Below are positions 43,349-52,806 of a DNA stretch of 64,000 nt, piece after piece. Each line of letters starts with the position of its first letter. Within the stretch, counting starts at the first letter, position 1. The translations under genes were made by a program, and so were the position numbers. The notes below the pieces were generated by a model, which ran no database searches, was not told the DNA's origin, and was given only the letters and a program-made list of their open reading frames with translations. This DNA is from a virus. The stretch is taken from IMG/VR virus record IMGVR_UViG_3300037319_000172, positions 1-64,000 of that record, one strand, 5' to 3'.

Positions 43349-44617
43349 TTATATCTTTAAGAAAATCTTTCTAGTTTCTGAATCAATTCTAGTAACTTGT
43401 ACTGTCATTTTATCTCCAGGCTTAATAGTATCTAAATCTACAATATCTTCAATTTCTGAGATATGTAATAGTCCAGCTACTCCTTTTTCAATATCTACAA
43501 AGATTCCATAATCTTTAACTGCTTTTACAGTTCCTACAACCTCACTAGGTGTTTTAATTCTGTCTGTGATTCCTTCCCATAGATCAACTACTGGTTTTGA
43601 ATCGATTTGAGTTAAAATAATCTTCTCATTAGATACAACTTCTTTAATCTTAAAGACAACTTCATCTCCAGGTTGGATTTCTCTACCTTTATGTGCCTTT
43701 AATAATTCAGGAGTTAAATCATTAACGTGAATCATTCCTGTTAAACATTCATCAAACTCTACAAATACTCCGTATTTAGCAGAACCTGTAACTTTACCGG
43801 TAATTTCTTGATTTAAGTTTTCTTGTAATGCTTCTATCTTAGAAGGTATCATCGCTTTTAAGTATTCTCTGTGAGATACTACAATAGTTCCTCTCTTTTC
43901 AGAAAAACTAACAGGTACTACATACATATTAGTTCCTACGATAGATTCGAAGTCTGCTAATTTATTAATTCCAGCCAAAGAGCCTGGCATAAAGCAATCA
44001 ATCCCTTGAATTGTTACAATGTAACCTCCTCCTGGAATCATTTGAGAAACTAATCCCATATAACCAGTTGAAGCCTCTTCGATAGATTCCATGATCTCAG
44101 CAACTACTGCTGATTTAACTCCAGCACTGATAGATCCTAAAACATATCCTTTAGATCCTCCCATTTGAAGAACCTGAATTTTAACATCAGCTCCAAATAC
44201 AAACAATCCTCTAACGCTTATTTCTTCTTTCAATACATTAACATATACACTTTCGCGATATCCAATATCTACTGAAACCCATTCTGCATTAATACTATCG
44301 ATTTTACCCGAGTATATTTTACCAACTTCAACTTGCATTTGCATTGGTCTAGATTCTTCATATCCATTTAATAGGTTTAAGAAATCCTGAGCATATGGTT
44401 CATGTGAATACACATTATGTTGTCCTGAATTTTTAAGACTTTTATTTATCTTTCTAGATCTAGAAGGACATGATGCTTGGTGAGCATCCCAGTCAAATTT
44501 TGAAGGTTCGACGTTTGCATTTTCTAAATATGCTAATTTGTCTGATTTTTTTACTGTTTGAGCTTCTGGTTTATCTGAAACCATACGTACTCTTGATACT
44601 TTAACGTCTTTTGACAT
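43349..44617 (-). CDS. Ribosomal protein S1 homologue with four S1 domains
   Basis: A 422-residue protein with four OB-fold S1 repeats at about 96-165, 182-250, 266-338 and 356-422. Diagnostic segments are GIDCFMPGSLAG, TGSAKYGVFVEF, LTGMIHVNDL, DYGIFVDIEKGVAGLLHISEI (in part). They align in order with domains 1-4 of cellular S1; domains 5-6 are missing. Residues 73-86 (EPYAQDFLNLLNGY) resemble the S2-docking helix of E. coli S1, and KFDWDAHQ (40-47) resembles the NWDAY/FDWD start of Bacteroidota S1. S1 delivers mRNA to the 30S subunit. Likely role: competing with or replacing host S1 to favour phage messages. It is flanked by its own promoter-like element and terminator. Confidence 0.88.
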   Translation of the reverse strand: MSKDVKVSRVRMVSDKPEAQTVKKSDKLAYLENANVEPSKFDWDAHQASCPSRSRKINKSLKNSGQHNVYSHEPYAQDFLNLLNGYEESRPMQMQVEVGKIYSGKIDSINAEWVSVDIGYRESVYVNVLKEEISVRGLFVFGADVKIQVLQMGGSKGYVLGSISAGVKSAVVAEIMESIEEASTGYMGLVSQMIPGGGYIVTIQGIDCFMPGSLAGINKLADFESIVGTNMYVVPVSFSEKRGTIVVSHREYLKAMIPSKIEALQENLNQEITGKVTGSAKYGVFVEFDECLTGMIHVNDLTPELLKAHKGREIQPGDEVVFKIKEVVSNEKIILTQIDSKPVVDLWEGITDRIKTPSEVVGTVKAVKDYGIFVDIEKGVAGLLHISEIEDIVDLDTIKPGDKMTVQVTRIDSETRKIFLKI

Positions 44618-44658
44618 TGTTTTTTTAATTTAAGTAGTTAATAATTAATAATTGTTTT

Positions 44659-44669
44659 AGTATATATCT
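44659..44669 (-). promoter_or_regulatory. Late-promoter-like AGATATATACT before S1
   Basis: Ends 42 bases upstream of the S1 start; the leader between them is A/T-rich (TTAAATTAAAAAAACAATG) and has no Shine-Dalgarno match. Confidence 0.45.
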
Positions 44670-44671
44670 CT

Positions 44672-46459
44672 TTAAAATACAACCGGAATAAATCCTATCA
44701 TAGGAATTGGACCGACTGACGTTGATAATTGTCCTACATATATGAATTTAAAAGATAACAAATGTTTTGCACATACTGCTGCAATAGCGGCTGCAACTAA
44801 TTTAGTAGCAACTGGAATTCCAGGTGGTTTGTCAAATGATTTACCTGTGTTAAATGCTCTTCTTAATCCTGATGCAAGTTTTGATGTACTTCCGTAATAA
44901 ACTGGTATAAATGATCCTGGGCTTGGTATATTACAAGGCGTGACTGCAGGTGAAGCTTTAAATGGTTGAACTGCTGTTGATAACCAATATGCCTTTATCG
45001 CTTTTGCAATTGTGTCATATCCATCAGCTGAACCTTCTACGTCTTCTTCAGAATTTTCTTGATCTAGTTCATTAGCCCACTGTCGTTGTAGTTCTCTGAA
45101 TCTATCTCTTTCTTCTGCGTATTGTTCTTCTAGTTTTTTATTTATATTATTTCTAACACTATTATCTCTGGTTGCCTTTCCTTTATCATGTTTATGTATG
45201 TACACGAACTTACATATAAATTTATTAGTAAACCATTCAGGTAATTCAGTAGGCCTATCTTCATGTCCTTCTTGAAAAACATACTGATTTATAGTAGATT
45301 CTTTTTTATAAACTGGAATTACTTCAGTTAATTTATATCTATTGTCAACATTAGGATCCTCAGTTTCAGGAGTGTAATAGAATCCACTTCTATTTTCCTT
45401 TCTGTACTCTATCCTATTTTTATTGGCAATCTCTTTTATTTTATTGTATACCTTTCTACCAATAGTTTTGTCGTCTCCTTTTTTAATAGTATTAATCCAC
45501 TTATTAAATTCTGGAGTTCCGTTATTTTGAGCCATTACTCTGTCAACTAAAGAATCTATAATTTCTTCATCTGATAGTTCTGGTATTGGCATATGAGTTT
45601 CTGGTATTAAAGCCTCCAACTCTGTATTATTTTGAGGTTCTTCGTTAGAATCAATTACGTCGATATCTGTTATGTTTCCATCTAATCCTATTTTTATAGA
45701 TTTAGATTTATTAATTTCTTTTATAACAACTTCTCCTGTTGAATCTAAGATACTTACAAACTTATAAGTATATTTACCAGGATACGCGGGGATTTCAATA
45801 TCTAACATGCCCTCTGTTGTTGCTGATGTCAATACTTGTTCCTCTCCGTTGATCTGGTATTTTATTTTATATGATTGATTTTTATCGAAGTCTTTTATAG
45901 AAAATCTAGCGATGTTTGTTTTAATAGGTGCCGCTGAGTTTTCTTTATCTAAATTTCCTTGGTCTTTTATTAATTGAAAGTCTACGTTTGCAAAGAAATC
46001 TAATTCTTTATGTAATGGACATGTTGTTTCGAAAAATGGATAGAATTTGAATTTATCTAATCTATCTTTATTTTCAATTGCCCACTTCTCAAGTTCACAG
46101 TATGGATTGTAACTAAGATCTGGTTCTGGTAATGCATCAAATAAATCGGCATACTTTTCCGCAAGTAGCCTGTTTTTCATTTCTTCTGAGCTTTTAATCT
46201 CATTAAATATTTCCTGAAATCCTTTTTTAAAACCTTCTTCTAATACAGGCTTTTGACCTGATTCGTGTAAGTTACCAAAAGGTGTTTGTGATGTTTTAAC
46301 TGCGTCGAAATATTCTTGAGCTAATATCTTACTAAAATCCGTTAAATAGTTTTCATCGGGATTCTTACTCACGTCTGTATTTGGAGAAGATCCATCAATG
46401 TTTCCACTACTCATTTGAGTGGATATGTTTTTAATAAATATAGGCCAATTTGCCGGCAT
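44672..46459 (-). CDS. Baseplate-region structural protein (595 aa)
   Basis: Residues 1-150 are helical and charged. Residues 190-270 look like an Ig-type beta domain (KIKYQINGEEQVLTSATT, YPGKYTYKFVSILDS). A charged helix at about 440-480 (KLEEQYAEERDRFRELQRQW) follows. The last 110 residues are hydrophobic and Gly/Pro-rich (PSPGSFIPVYYGS, VATKLVAAAIAAVCAKHLL, GPIPMIGFIPVVF). The gene sits directly after the gp5-like spike gene, so a hub or spike-tip role is plausible. No family is recognised. Confidence 0.5.
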   Translation of the reverse strand: MPANWPIFIKNISTQMSSGNIDGSSPNTDVSKNPDENYLTDFSKILAQEYFDAVKTSQTPFGNLHESGQKPVLEEGFKKGFQEIFNEIKSSEEMKNRLLAEKYADLFDALPEPDLSYNPYCELEKWAIENKDRLDKFKFYPFFETTCPLHKELDFFANVDFQLIKDQGNLDKENSAAPIKTNIARFSIKDFDKNQSYKIKYQINGEEQVLTSATTEGMLDIEIPAYPGKYTYKFVSILDSTGEVVIKEINKSKSIKIGLDGNITDIDVIDSNEEPQNNTELEALIPETHMPIPELSDEEIIDSLVDRVMAQNNGTPEFNKWINTIKKGDDKTIGRKVYNKIKEIANKNRIEYRKENRSGFYYTPETEDPNVDNRYKLTEVIPVYKKESTINQYVFQEGHEDRPTELPEWFTNKFICKFVYIHKHDKGKATRDNSVRNNINKKLEEQYAEERDRFRELQRQWANELDQENSEEDVEGSADGYDTIAKAIKAYWLSTAVQPFKASPAVTPCNIPSPGSFIPVYYGSTSKLASGLRRAFNTGKSFDKPPGIPVATKLVAAAIAAVCAKHLLSFKFIYVGQLSTSVGPIPMIGFIPVVF

Positions 46460-46491
46460 CTTAGTTAGGTTTTATAAAGTATTTATCCTAA

Positions 46492-47211
46492 TTATTTTCC
46501 AGTCTGTTGGTAATTAACATGTTCTGACTTTAAAGTTGCTATCGCTGAAACTGTAGGTGGCGTTGGAGGACCTGAAGGTCCTGTCCCTGTTGGATGAAAG
46601 TGTTTTTGATAATCATCTAGTAGATTATTTAACCATCCTTCTAATGAAACTCCTCTAACAGCTGGTTCAGATTCATCTTCATCTCCTTCTCCAGTATTAC
46701 TTAAGAATATGTTTCCTGAATCTAAAAATATCTTTTCAGTTGTTGAAATTTTAATAATGCCAGCTTCATCAATTTGTATCAAAGGTCTTTCTTTAGCACC
46801 ACTTCCTCTTGTTATTACCAAACCATCTTCGGGAGAATGATATATCCTTACATTCCTGACGGCGTCATATACTAATGAAACTACATCATGAGCTGCCTCT
46901 GACGGATCTAATATGTCTTCTTTTAATTCTTTATTTTGGTTTATCTGAAACCAATATTCAGGGTGGTATATGTTACCATTATCAAATCTTACAGCGACAA
47001 TATCACCAATACGAGGTACCATTTGTGAACCTACTGCGTCTCTATTCATTGCAGTCGCCCATGGAATAGATTCAGTTTCTAATAAGTCAAACTTACCATA
47101 CACTTTTACCCTGCATCTGCTTAAGTTTGAAGGATCTACATTATCAACCACTTCTCCTAACCAATGAGTTTCTCTAATATTGTCTTTTTCAAGTTCTTTA
47201 TCTGTTGCCAT
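46492..47211 (-). CDS. Baseplate spike/hub OB-fold protein (gp5-like)
   Basis: Residues 15-95 (HWLGEVVDNVDPSNLSRCRV, ESIPWATAMNRDAVGSQMVP, IGDIVAVRFDNG, PEYWF) fit the gp5/gpV/VgrG OB-fold that sits on the gp27-type hub. After residue 110 comes a short beta segment. The C-terminus is Pro/Gly-rich (TGTGPSGPPTPP), lacking the lysozyme domain and long beta-helix of T4 gp5. At 239 residues it is much shorter than T4 gp5 (575). Its neighbours are hub genes. Confidence 0.75.
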   Translation of the reverse strand: MATDKELEKDNIRETHWLGEVVDNVDPSNLSRCRVKVYGKFDLLETESIPWATAMNRDAVGSQMVPRIGDIVAVRFDNGNIYHPEYWFQINQNKELKEDILDPSEAAHDVVSLVYDAVRNVRIYHSPEDGLVITRGSGAKERPLIQIDEAGIIKISTTEKIFLDSGNIFLSNTGEGDEDESEPAVRGVSLEGWLNNLLDDYQKHFHPTGTGPSGPPTPPTVSAIATLKSEHVNYQQTGK

Positions 47212-48386
47212 TAATCGTGTATATTACCTAATGATTTAGCTGCTGCGCTATTCAGCGCATCTCCTATTGTTTGATTTCCTCCAGAAGTTATTCCATGAAC
47301 ATTATCTGCTATTGCAGTCTGAACGCTATTTTGATTAGCAACTGGATTCGTTGCACTATCTACCCCTTGGACAAAATCTTTATACAAGTTGTTAACTCCA
47401 ACATTTAATCTACCTACTGTAGCGTTTCTAGCTTGCTGCTTTAATTCATTAACTCGGTTTATTGAAGTGTTTTTTAAATCTGTAACAGCTCTATCTGCGA
47501 ATGCCATACCCTTTTTAACAGCTTGATCCTTTAAATAATCTCCTATACCGTCTATTTGCTTGTTTTCAGTATCAGGTGCTGGTGATAAATCATCCTTATT
47601 AAATCTGCTTTCTACTATTCCATTTAAAACTCTAGATTCGATATCATATAAACCTTCATAGTTTATTGTTATTTCACCTGTTGCTGCGTCTGTTGGTGAT
47701 TTTTGTAAATCTGCAAATATACTAGTTCCTGATGTAAGATCGAATTCACAAAACTTAAGTGCAAACATAAAATAAGGTCTAGCACTAGATCCTGATATTC
47801 CAGCATTTGAATTTTCTACACCAATTGACGGTTTAAAATTATCTGGAAATCCATCTAAATCAACTCCACTTACTTTAGGGTTTGTCATATTTTTAATAGA
47901 TCTTACTTCAGTAACATAAACATACATTCTAAATTTTCTTAAATTACAAGGTAATACATAAGTCCATTTTCTTTCATCGAAAACTGCAACTCTATATAAG
48001 TGCATTAAACCTGATATTGTTAAATTGATAGATTCTAATGTTGTAATAACTAACTTAGCGTCGTCTCCTCCGAAATAAGCATTCATTGGGTTGTACTGCT
48101 GTAATCTTTCTAAACCAGAAAGACTTTGCCAAAACCAAGGCATTTCATTGTTAATATGTTTTAATGCTTTTTTAAAGTTTTGAAGTGCTTCTAATTTCTC
48201 TGTATAATAAGGACTACCGTTTGCCAGTTTAGCTAAAAAGTCCTCTGCTGGCTTTGATAAAAGAGGAGAGTTTGCAGCATCCGCAAAATCAAACAACATC
48301 AGAAACGACATATAAGTCGGATCTTGATAATCGTTCTTTGATTTTTTACCCTTTCTAAAATCTGCTATTTTCTTAAAATCTGACAT
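47211..48386 (-). CDS. Baseplate tube-cap candidate (gp48/gp54-like, 391 aa)
   Basis: The central part contains RPYFMFALKFCEFDLTSGTS and LRKFRMYVYVTEVRS, strand patterns seen in tail-tube-like baseplate proteins. The C-terminal third is helical and Asn/Ala-rich (NSVQTAIADNVHGITSGGNQ). Size is close to T4 gp48 (364). It is placed between the hub gp27-like and gp5-like genes. I infer that it caps the hub and starts the tube; the match is at the pattern level only. Confidence 0.5.
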   Translation of the reverse strand: MSDFKKIADFRKGKKSKNDYQDPTYMSFLMLFDFADAANSPLLSKPAEDFLAKLANGSPYYTEKLEALQNFKKALKHINNEMPWFWQSLSGLERLQQYNPMNAYFGGDDAKLVITTLESINLTISGLMHLYRVAVFDERKWTYVLPCNLRKFRMYVYVTEVRSIKNMTNPKVSGVDLDGFPDNFKPSIGVENSNAGISGSSARPYFMFALKFCEFDLTSGTSIFADLQKSPTDAATGEITINYEGLYDIESRVLNGIVESRFNKDDLSPAPDTENKQIDGIGDYLKDQAVKKGMAFADRAVTDLKNTSINRVNELKQQARNATVGRLNVGVNNLYKDFVQGVDSATNPVANQNSVQTAIADNVHGITSGGNQTIGDALNSAAAKSLGNIHD

Positions 48387-48413
48387 ATACTATTTATCTT
48401 GTTTTTATTAAGA

Positions 48414-49919
48414 TTATTTTTTAATAGAATCCATATTATTTAATCTACCAGGCCATTCTCTTCTCAACAGTGTCATACTTTGTCGTATTGCTCCATTCTT
48501 ATAAAAATATCTAATAGATCCTACTATATAAAATCCACTTAAAAATTCATCAACAATATTAGAAGTATCTCCGGTAACATCATCAATATCTGCTGACTGC
48601 GATGCTTCAAAACCAAGTTCTTCTTTTTTAGCTTTTGCCGCCATGTCCGCTACAACCTGATTATACGTTTGTTGATATACTACTACTGGTATTTTTTGAA
48701 ATCTATATATTGCTGGATTCCAAGAAGACAACTCAACTTCTAAAAACATTTTATTTAATTCTTGTAAGTTTTGCTGATTATGTATTCCAGAAAAGTTATA
48801 GTTTAAGTGTGTATTTGAAGTCGCAGGATCATTATCTCTTCTTCCTACATATTTATACTTTATTTCTTGTTTATATCTCTCCTCATCCCTACGACCCTTC
48901 AGAGGCTCTACAATGTCCTTTAGTACAGTCGATGATAAAGGCTCTATATTAAAGTTAACTAATCCTTCCTCAGAATCGTTTTCAAAGAACTGTAACACTC
49001 TTTTATATCCATTCTTTTTGGACATTCTTCCAGCATTATTTTTTAAAGAGTATTTATCAATATGTAAATTAGTGCCTTCTAATTCAGGTTTTGTAGATAA
49101 TAAAAGATCTGATTTAATTTCGTTAGTTGTATTAGATGCGTCTTTATCTACTATGTCGTTTAAGTCTATGTCCATTGCAATTAATGCTTCTTCAAAATCA
49201 TCAGGTGCATTTAACATAACATTTAAATCAACATACGTTAGATAATAAAAAGGATCTATACAAAATGTTTGAAAAGAATCATCATTAACATATGAGTGTT
49301 TTACTAGATCTTCAATAGTATCTATAATAGGCTCAAATGCTGTTATACAATTTGATTCATCGTTTGTCGTATCGACATTACTTGCGAATCCTATTTTTAA
49401 ATCTGTTGCTATCTTTTCTAAATGATCTATCGTAGTACCTTTACCGTATGATTTACATTGCTCAGCGTTTATTCCTGGTATTTTCATTTCACCAGAAAAA
49501 GTGTATTTTCCTCCGCCGTCTCCCTTGATAAGCACACTGCTTGGTGGAGAATCAACTTCAGTTATGTCAAAGTCAATGTGTATGTCTTTATAGTCGTTTT
49601 TAGATCTAGCAGCCATTCTAACTGTAATTACATCGCCATCTCGTGGAAATGATTCTGCATTAAAATTAGATCCGTTATCTACAACTGTTAATTCTAAAGT
49701 AGGTAACATGCCGTCAATATTAAGTTCAAATGATTTAATATCGTTCTGGTTAAACCTATATCCATTTATTATTATCAATGGAAACTCTACTCCCATGCCT
49801 CTAGTTGTATTTGAATTCCCTGGATTATCTCCGTCCTCTTCACTATACGATTCGAATTTGTATTCATCGAGTTTTAATGTAGGTTCTAACCTTGTTAATA
49901 TCTTTCCTTCTAATGCCAT
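48414..49919 (-). CDS. Baseplate hub protein (gp27/gpD-like)
   Basis: A 501-residue protein. Its N-terminal domain (INGYRFNQNDIKSFELNIDG, PTLELTVVD) and following FPRDGDVITVRMA are typical of the gp27/late-control-D hub fold. A second beta domain appears near residues 215-260 (DDSFQTFCIDPFYYLTYVDL). The C-terminal part contains RFQKIPVVVYQQ and FLSGFYIVGSIRYFYKNG, common in hub proteins. It would form the trimeric hub that receives the spike. The size is somewhat larger than T4 gp27 (391). Confidence 0.75.
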   Translation of the reverse strand: MALEGKILTRLEPTLKLDEYKFESYSEEDGDNPGNSNTTRGMGVEFPLIIINGYRFNQNDIKSFELNIDGMLPTLELTVVDNGSNFNAESFPRDGDVITVRMAARSKNDYKDIHIDFDITEVDSPPSSVLIKGDGGGKYTFSGEMKIPGINAEQCKSYGKGTTIDHLEKIATDLKIGFASNVDTTNDESNCITAFEPIIDTIEDLVKHSYVNDDSFQTFCIDPFYYLTYVDLNVMLNAPDDFEEALIAMDIDLNDIVDKDASNTTNEIKSDLLLSTKPELEGTNLHIDKYSLKNNAGRMSKKNGYKRVLQFFENDSEEGLVNFNIEPLSSTVLKDIVEPLKGRRDEERYKQEIKYKYVGRRDNDPATSNTHLNYNFSGIHNQQNLQELNKMFLEVELSSWNPAIYRFQKIPVVVYQQTYNQVVADMAAKAKKEELGFEASQSADIDDVTGDTSNIVDEFLSGFYIVGSIRYFYKNGAIRQSMTLLRREWPGRLNNMDSIKK

Positions 49920-49920
49920 T

Positions 49921-50412
49921 TTATAGTATTATAGTGTCTCCGTTAATATCTATGTTCTTTTCTCCGTCTTTTAAAATATTCGGCGGAACGATCTGAGTAG
50001 ATCCGTTTTGTTTTTCTGCCGCTTTCTTTTTTAAATAAGATGCTCTACCAGCGTCTTTAACTGTTAACCTCTTAGAATCTATAAATTGATCTTTAATAGA
50101 TGTTTCTTTTGAAGTTCCTGCTTCTTTTATTGTTTTCCAAGCTTTAAATTTAATATCAAGAGGTGGAATGTTTAATACATCTCCTTCATTAATTGAAAAA
50201 GGATTAGAAATATTATTAAACTTTAAAATTAGTTCCGAAGCATCTTCGTCGTTATAATATATTTTAGATATCATATCTATTCTACATACTTCATCCGCAG
50301 TAACAATGTGAGTTGCTATTGTTTGAGTCTCTTCTGGAAATATAACGTAAGGTTCTCCTAATCTTACCTTGTCGTCTTTTATCTTTTTATTATCTATAGA
50401 TTTGAATTTCAT
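49921..50412 (-). CDS. Baseplate wedge protein gp53 (LysM-like)
   Basis: A 163-residue protein near the size of T4 gp53 (196). A LysM-like core lies at about 40-80 (VCRIDMISKIYYNDEDASEL, NNISNPFSINEGDVLNIP). The C-terminal extension is basic (GRASYLKKKAAEKQNG). In T4, gp53 clips adjacent wedges together through its LysM domain. Its place next to hub genes agrees, and it is separated from both neighbours by only 1-2 bases. Confidence 0.7.
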   Translation of the reverse strand: MKFKSIDNKKIKDDKVRLGEPYVIFPEETQTIATHIVTADEVCRIDMISKIYYNDEDASELILKFNNISNPFSINEGDVLNIPPLDIKFKAWKTIKEAGTSKETSIKDQFIDSKRLTVKDAGRASYLKKKAAEKQNGSTQIVPPNILKDGEKNIDINGDTIIL

Positions 50413-50413
50413 A

Positions 50414-52162
50414 TTATCCGTTTACTTGTTTTGTCAGCTCGCTGTCCAAGTCCGATTTTTGTTGTTTACTATATGCGTTTACATTTGTAGTATTATTGAT
50501 GTCTTTCTCTCCATCAGGTTGTATGTAGAATCTACCTCGACCTGCATTAAACATACTTTCTATTTCTGCTTTATCTCTAGGTCTTGCTGGTTTCAACGTA
50601 ACTTCAACGACTAATCTTTCTGGAAAATCCTGAACTCCCATAGGTCCTTCAAAACTAACAGAAGTATCAGTACATGCTAAGTTACCAATAACAGCAATTG
50701 GATTTAATGGATTTCCTATAGTAACATGCCATTGTCCAGTAGGATCTCCTGTTAACAATGAATTAACTGCCATACCTCCTTGTGGAGAATTAAACATTTT
50801 CATCATCGAACCTCCTAAAAGATTATTTAAAGTCTTTCCTACTCCTCCTCCTTTTATAAAATCTTTAGCACCAGCTACGATATCATCCATCGGATTTCCA
50901 GAATTTTTACCTGTTAAATCGCTAATAATAGATTTCATAAATCCTGCAGCATCTCCATTTCTTAATTTACCAATATCACCTAAAGGCCTAGCGACAGAAC
51001 CATCTCCAATATATCGAGTAGCTCCACCCCAGAAAGGTGCATTATTATATGTAAGTGCTAATATATTAGATAATTGATCTAACATTAATATTTTTGGATT
51101 AGCTCCTCCTAAATCTCTTAGTTCATATTCGAATTTAAGTTTAAACTCTTGATCAAAGTTTAATCCAGATTCTCTTACTAAAACCTCTTTAATAACGTTT
51201 AAAGGTCCAAATACGTGATTAGGATATGTTTCCTTAAATGAATCATAACCTGCACCTCCATTATCTAATCTAGATTGTTCGGCAGCAGATCTACCAGAAG
51301 CAGCGTTACCTGCCGCCTTAAGTATTTTATTATTATTAATGAATGATCCTGCAGTTCCTGATTGTGCTCCTCTTCTAGATTGAATTTCTTGAACAGCAGC
51401 TTCTGCCTTCTTCCAATTATACCCATGTGAAAACTTCATGATGTCTTCCAATTTATTACCGGTTGCTTCTCCTAGCCATGTTACTGCTCTCGCGATATCA
51501 GGTTGTGGAACATTGTCGCCTGTTAATCCTTTTGGACTAATAATGTCATCGGGTGATGGGAATGAAAACCTTCTTAAAGTTATCATCATGTTATTTGGTA
51601 TTTTACCAAAATATTTAGTTAATGCAAAATCAGAATACTGATATCTATATCCTGCTCCACCGCTAGTATCTGTCATTTCTATGATTTTAGAAGCAGTTGG
51701 ATTAATTAAAGTTTTAGGATCTATTTTATTAAAAAACTTAGTCTGACCTTCAACCTTAGAACCAGTTGATGTCATTGGAGTCCCTCTGAAATTAACTAAA
51801 GAGTATTTATTAAAAAGAGAGTATGGACGAGGGCCGATACTAATATTAGCATCTCCATTAACATCCTTATGTCTATATGATGCCACTGAATCTGTATAAA
51901 AAACATCTCCTCCAATGGTACCTCTATTTTCTTGAGTAGGTTCACCCTGTATTGCAGCAACATTTAAACTAGAATCTTCAACGTTAGAAGACTTTAAAGA
52001 ATTCTCGTTGTTTCTAGTTCTTATCTGAGCGTTAACTCCATCAGGATTTTCAATATCAAATAAATCGTTAAGTTTATCTTTTATTGTGTTAGTTCCTAAT
52101 TCACTAAGATTTGTAATTGCCTCGTTTGAGTTATTTATACCTCCACTAATGTCTAATCCCAT
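50414..52162 (-). CDS. Tail/baseplate structural protein with tube-like C-terminus (582 aa)
   Basis: The C-terminal region (TGQWHVTIGNPLNPIAVIGN, TSVSFEGPMGVQDFPERLVV, LKPARPRDKAEIESMFNAGR) has the strand pattern of tail-tube-related baseplate proteins. The middle is Gly/Ala-rich and probably disordered (GSGAGY-like stretches around 290-310). The N-terminus is Asn/Ser-rich. It is the first gene of the hub cluster, with a late-promoter-like element upstream. gp54-like initiator or tape-associated roles are possible. Confidence 0.5.
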   Translation of the reverse strand: MGLDISGGINNSNEAITNLSELGTNTIKDKLNDLFDIENPDGVNAQIRTRNNENSLKSSNVEDSSLNVAAIQGEPTQENRGTIGGDVFYTDSVASYRHKDVNGDANISIGPRPYSLFNKYSLVNFRGTPMTSTGSKVEGQTKFFNKIDPKTLINPTASKIIEMTDTSGGAGYRYQYSDFALTKYFGKIPNNMMITLRRFSFPSPDDIISPKGLTGDNVPQPDIARAVTWLGEATGNKLEDIMKFSHGYNWKKAEAAVQEIQSRRGAQSGTAGSFINNNKILKAAGNAASGRSAAEQSRLDNGGAGYDSFKETYPNHVFGPLNVIKEVLVRESGLNFDQEFKLKFEYELRDLGGANPKILMLDQLSNILALTYNNAPFWGGATRYIGDGSVARPLGDIGKLRNGDAAGFMKSIISDLTGKNSGNPMDDIVAGAKDFIKGGGVGKTLNNLLGGSMMKMFNSPQGGMAVNSLLTGDPTGQWHVTIGNPLNPIAVIGNLACTDTSVSFEGPMGVQDFPERLVVEVTLKPARPRDKAEIESMFNAGRGRFYIQPDGEKDINNTTNVNAYSKQQKSDLDSELTKQVNG

Positions 52163-52190
52163 ATATATTATACTATTGTTTTATACGTAG

Positions 52191-52204
52191 TACTCTATAT
52201 ATTA
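52191..52204 (-). promoter_or_regulatory. Late-promoter-like TAATATATAGAGTA
   Basis: Ends 29 bases before the start of the 582-codon gene that leads the baseplate hub cluster. Confidence 0.45.
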
Positions 52205-52215
52205 GTATTAATTGC

Positions 52216-52806
52216 CTAACCTTTTAAGTTATCGTATTCAGGGCCCATTGGTCGGAATAAAAGTTTGTTGAAGTACTCCGGATCTTTAGGTATTCTGTCA
52301 CCTAGAAACTTTTTAAGATGTGCCTCGAATACTCCTTTAGATTCGTAATAGTATTTACCCTTAGAATAAGAACGTCTAGAAGCTCTCTCATACAACTCTC
52401 TGATCTCTTTTTCAATTAAAAAGTCTTGTATATTTAAATAGAGTTCATTTATTTCATTAAGAGTTCGAGTACACATTACAGAATCTACTGTAATCATGTA
52501 TGTCTCTGCATTCGCATCTAAATACTTTTGAAGTTCTTCCTTATTTTTAATACCAGATCTATTAAACCTAAATTTAGTAGCGCCACCTTTAAAGTTTTTC
52601 TCGAAGTTCATCTCGAAGAAATATCTTTTTAAGAAATTAATATCATCATAGAATTTAACTATTCTTATTTGATACTTCGGCATTGTTTCGTCAAATTTAA
52701 CGTCGTAGATTAGCGCCCTAACAGGGAAAACGATATTTGAATATCGAGTGTTTGAAATAAGAGCATGTATGTATTCACCTTTACTAAATAAACGATGTCT
52801 AATCAT
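52216..52806 (-). CDS. Hypothetical protein (196 aa)
   Basis: A basic, soluble protein starting MIRHRLFSKGEYIHALISNT with mixed alpha/beta character and a Lys/Arg/Tyr-rich C-terminal region (RRSYSKGKYYYESKGVFEAH). Its start overlaps the upstream stop by 8 bases. No motif is recognised. It precedes the baseplate hub cluster, so an assembly factor such as T4 gp26/gp51 analogues is possible by position only. Confidence 0.5.
   Translation of the reverse strand: MIRHRLFSKGEYIHALISNTRYSNIVFPVRALIYDVKFDETMPKYQIRIVKFYDDINFLKRYFFEMNFEKNFKGGATKFRFNRSGIKNKEELQKYLDANAETYMITVDSVMCTRTLNEINELYLNIQDFLIEKEIRELYERASRRSYSKGKYYYESKGVFEAHLKKFLGDRIPKDPEYFNKLLFRPMGPEYDNLKG

Noticed and set aside
46492-47211. Lysozyme activity in the gp5-like spike protein
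   Set aside because: The T4 gp5 lysozyme domain is missing; only the OB-fold and a short tail are present.
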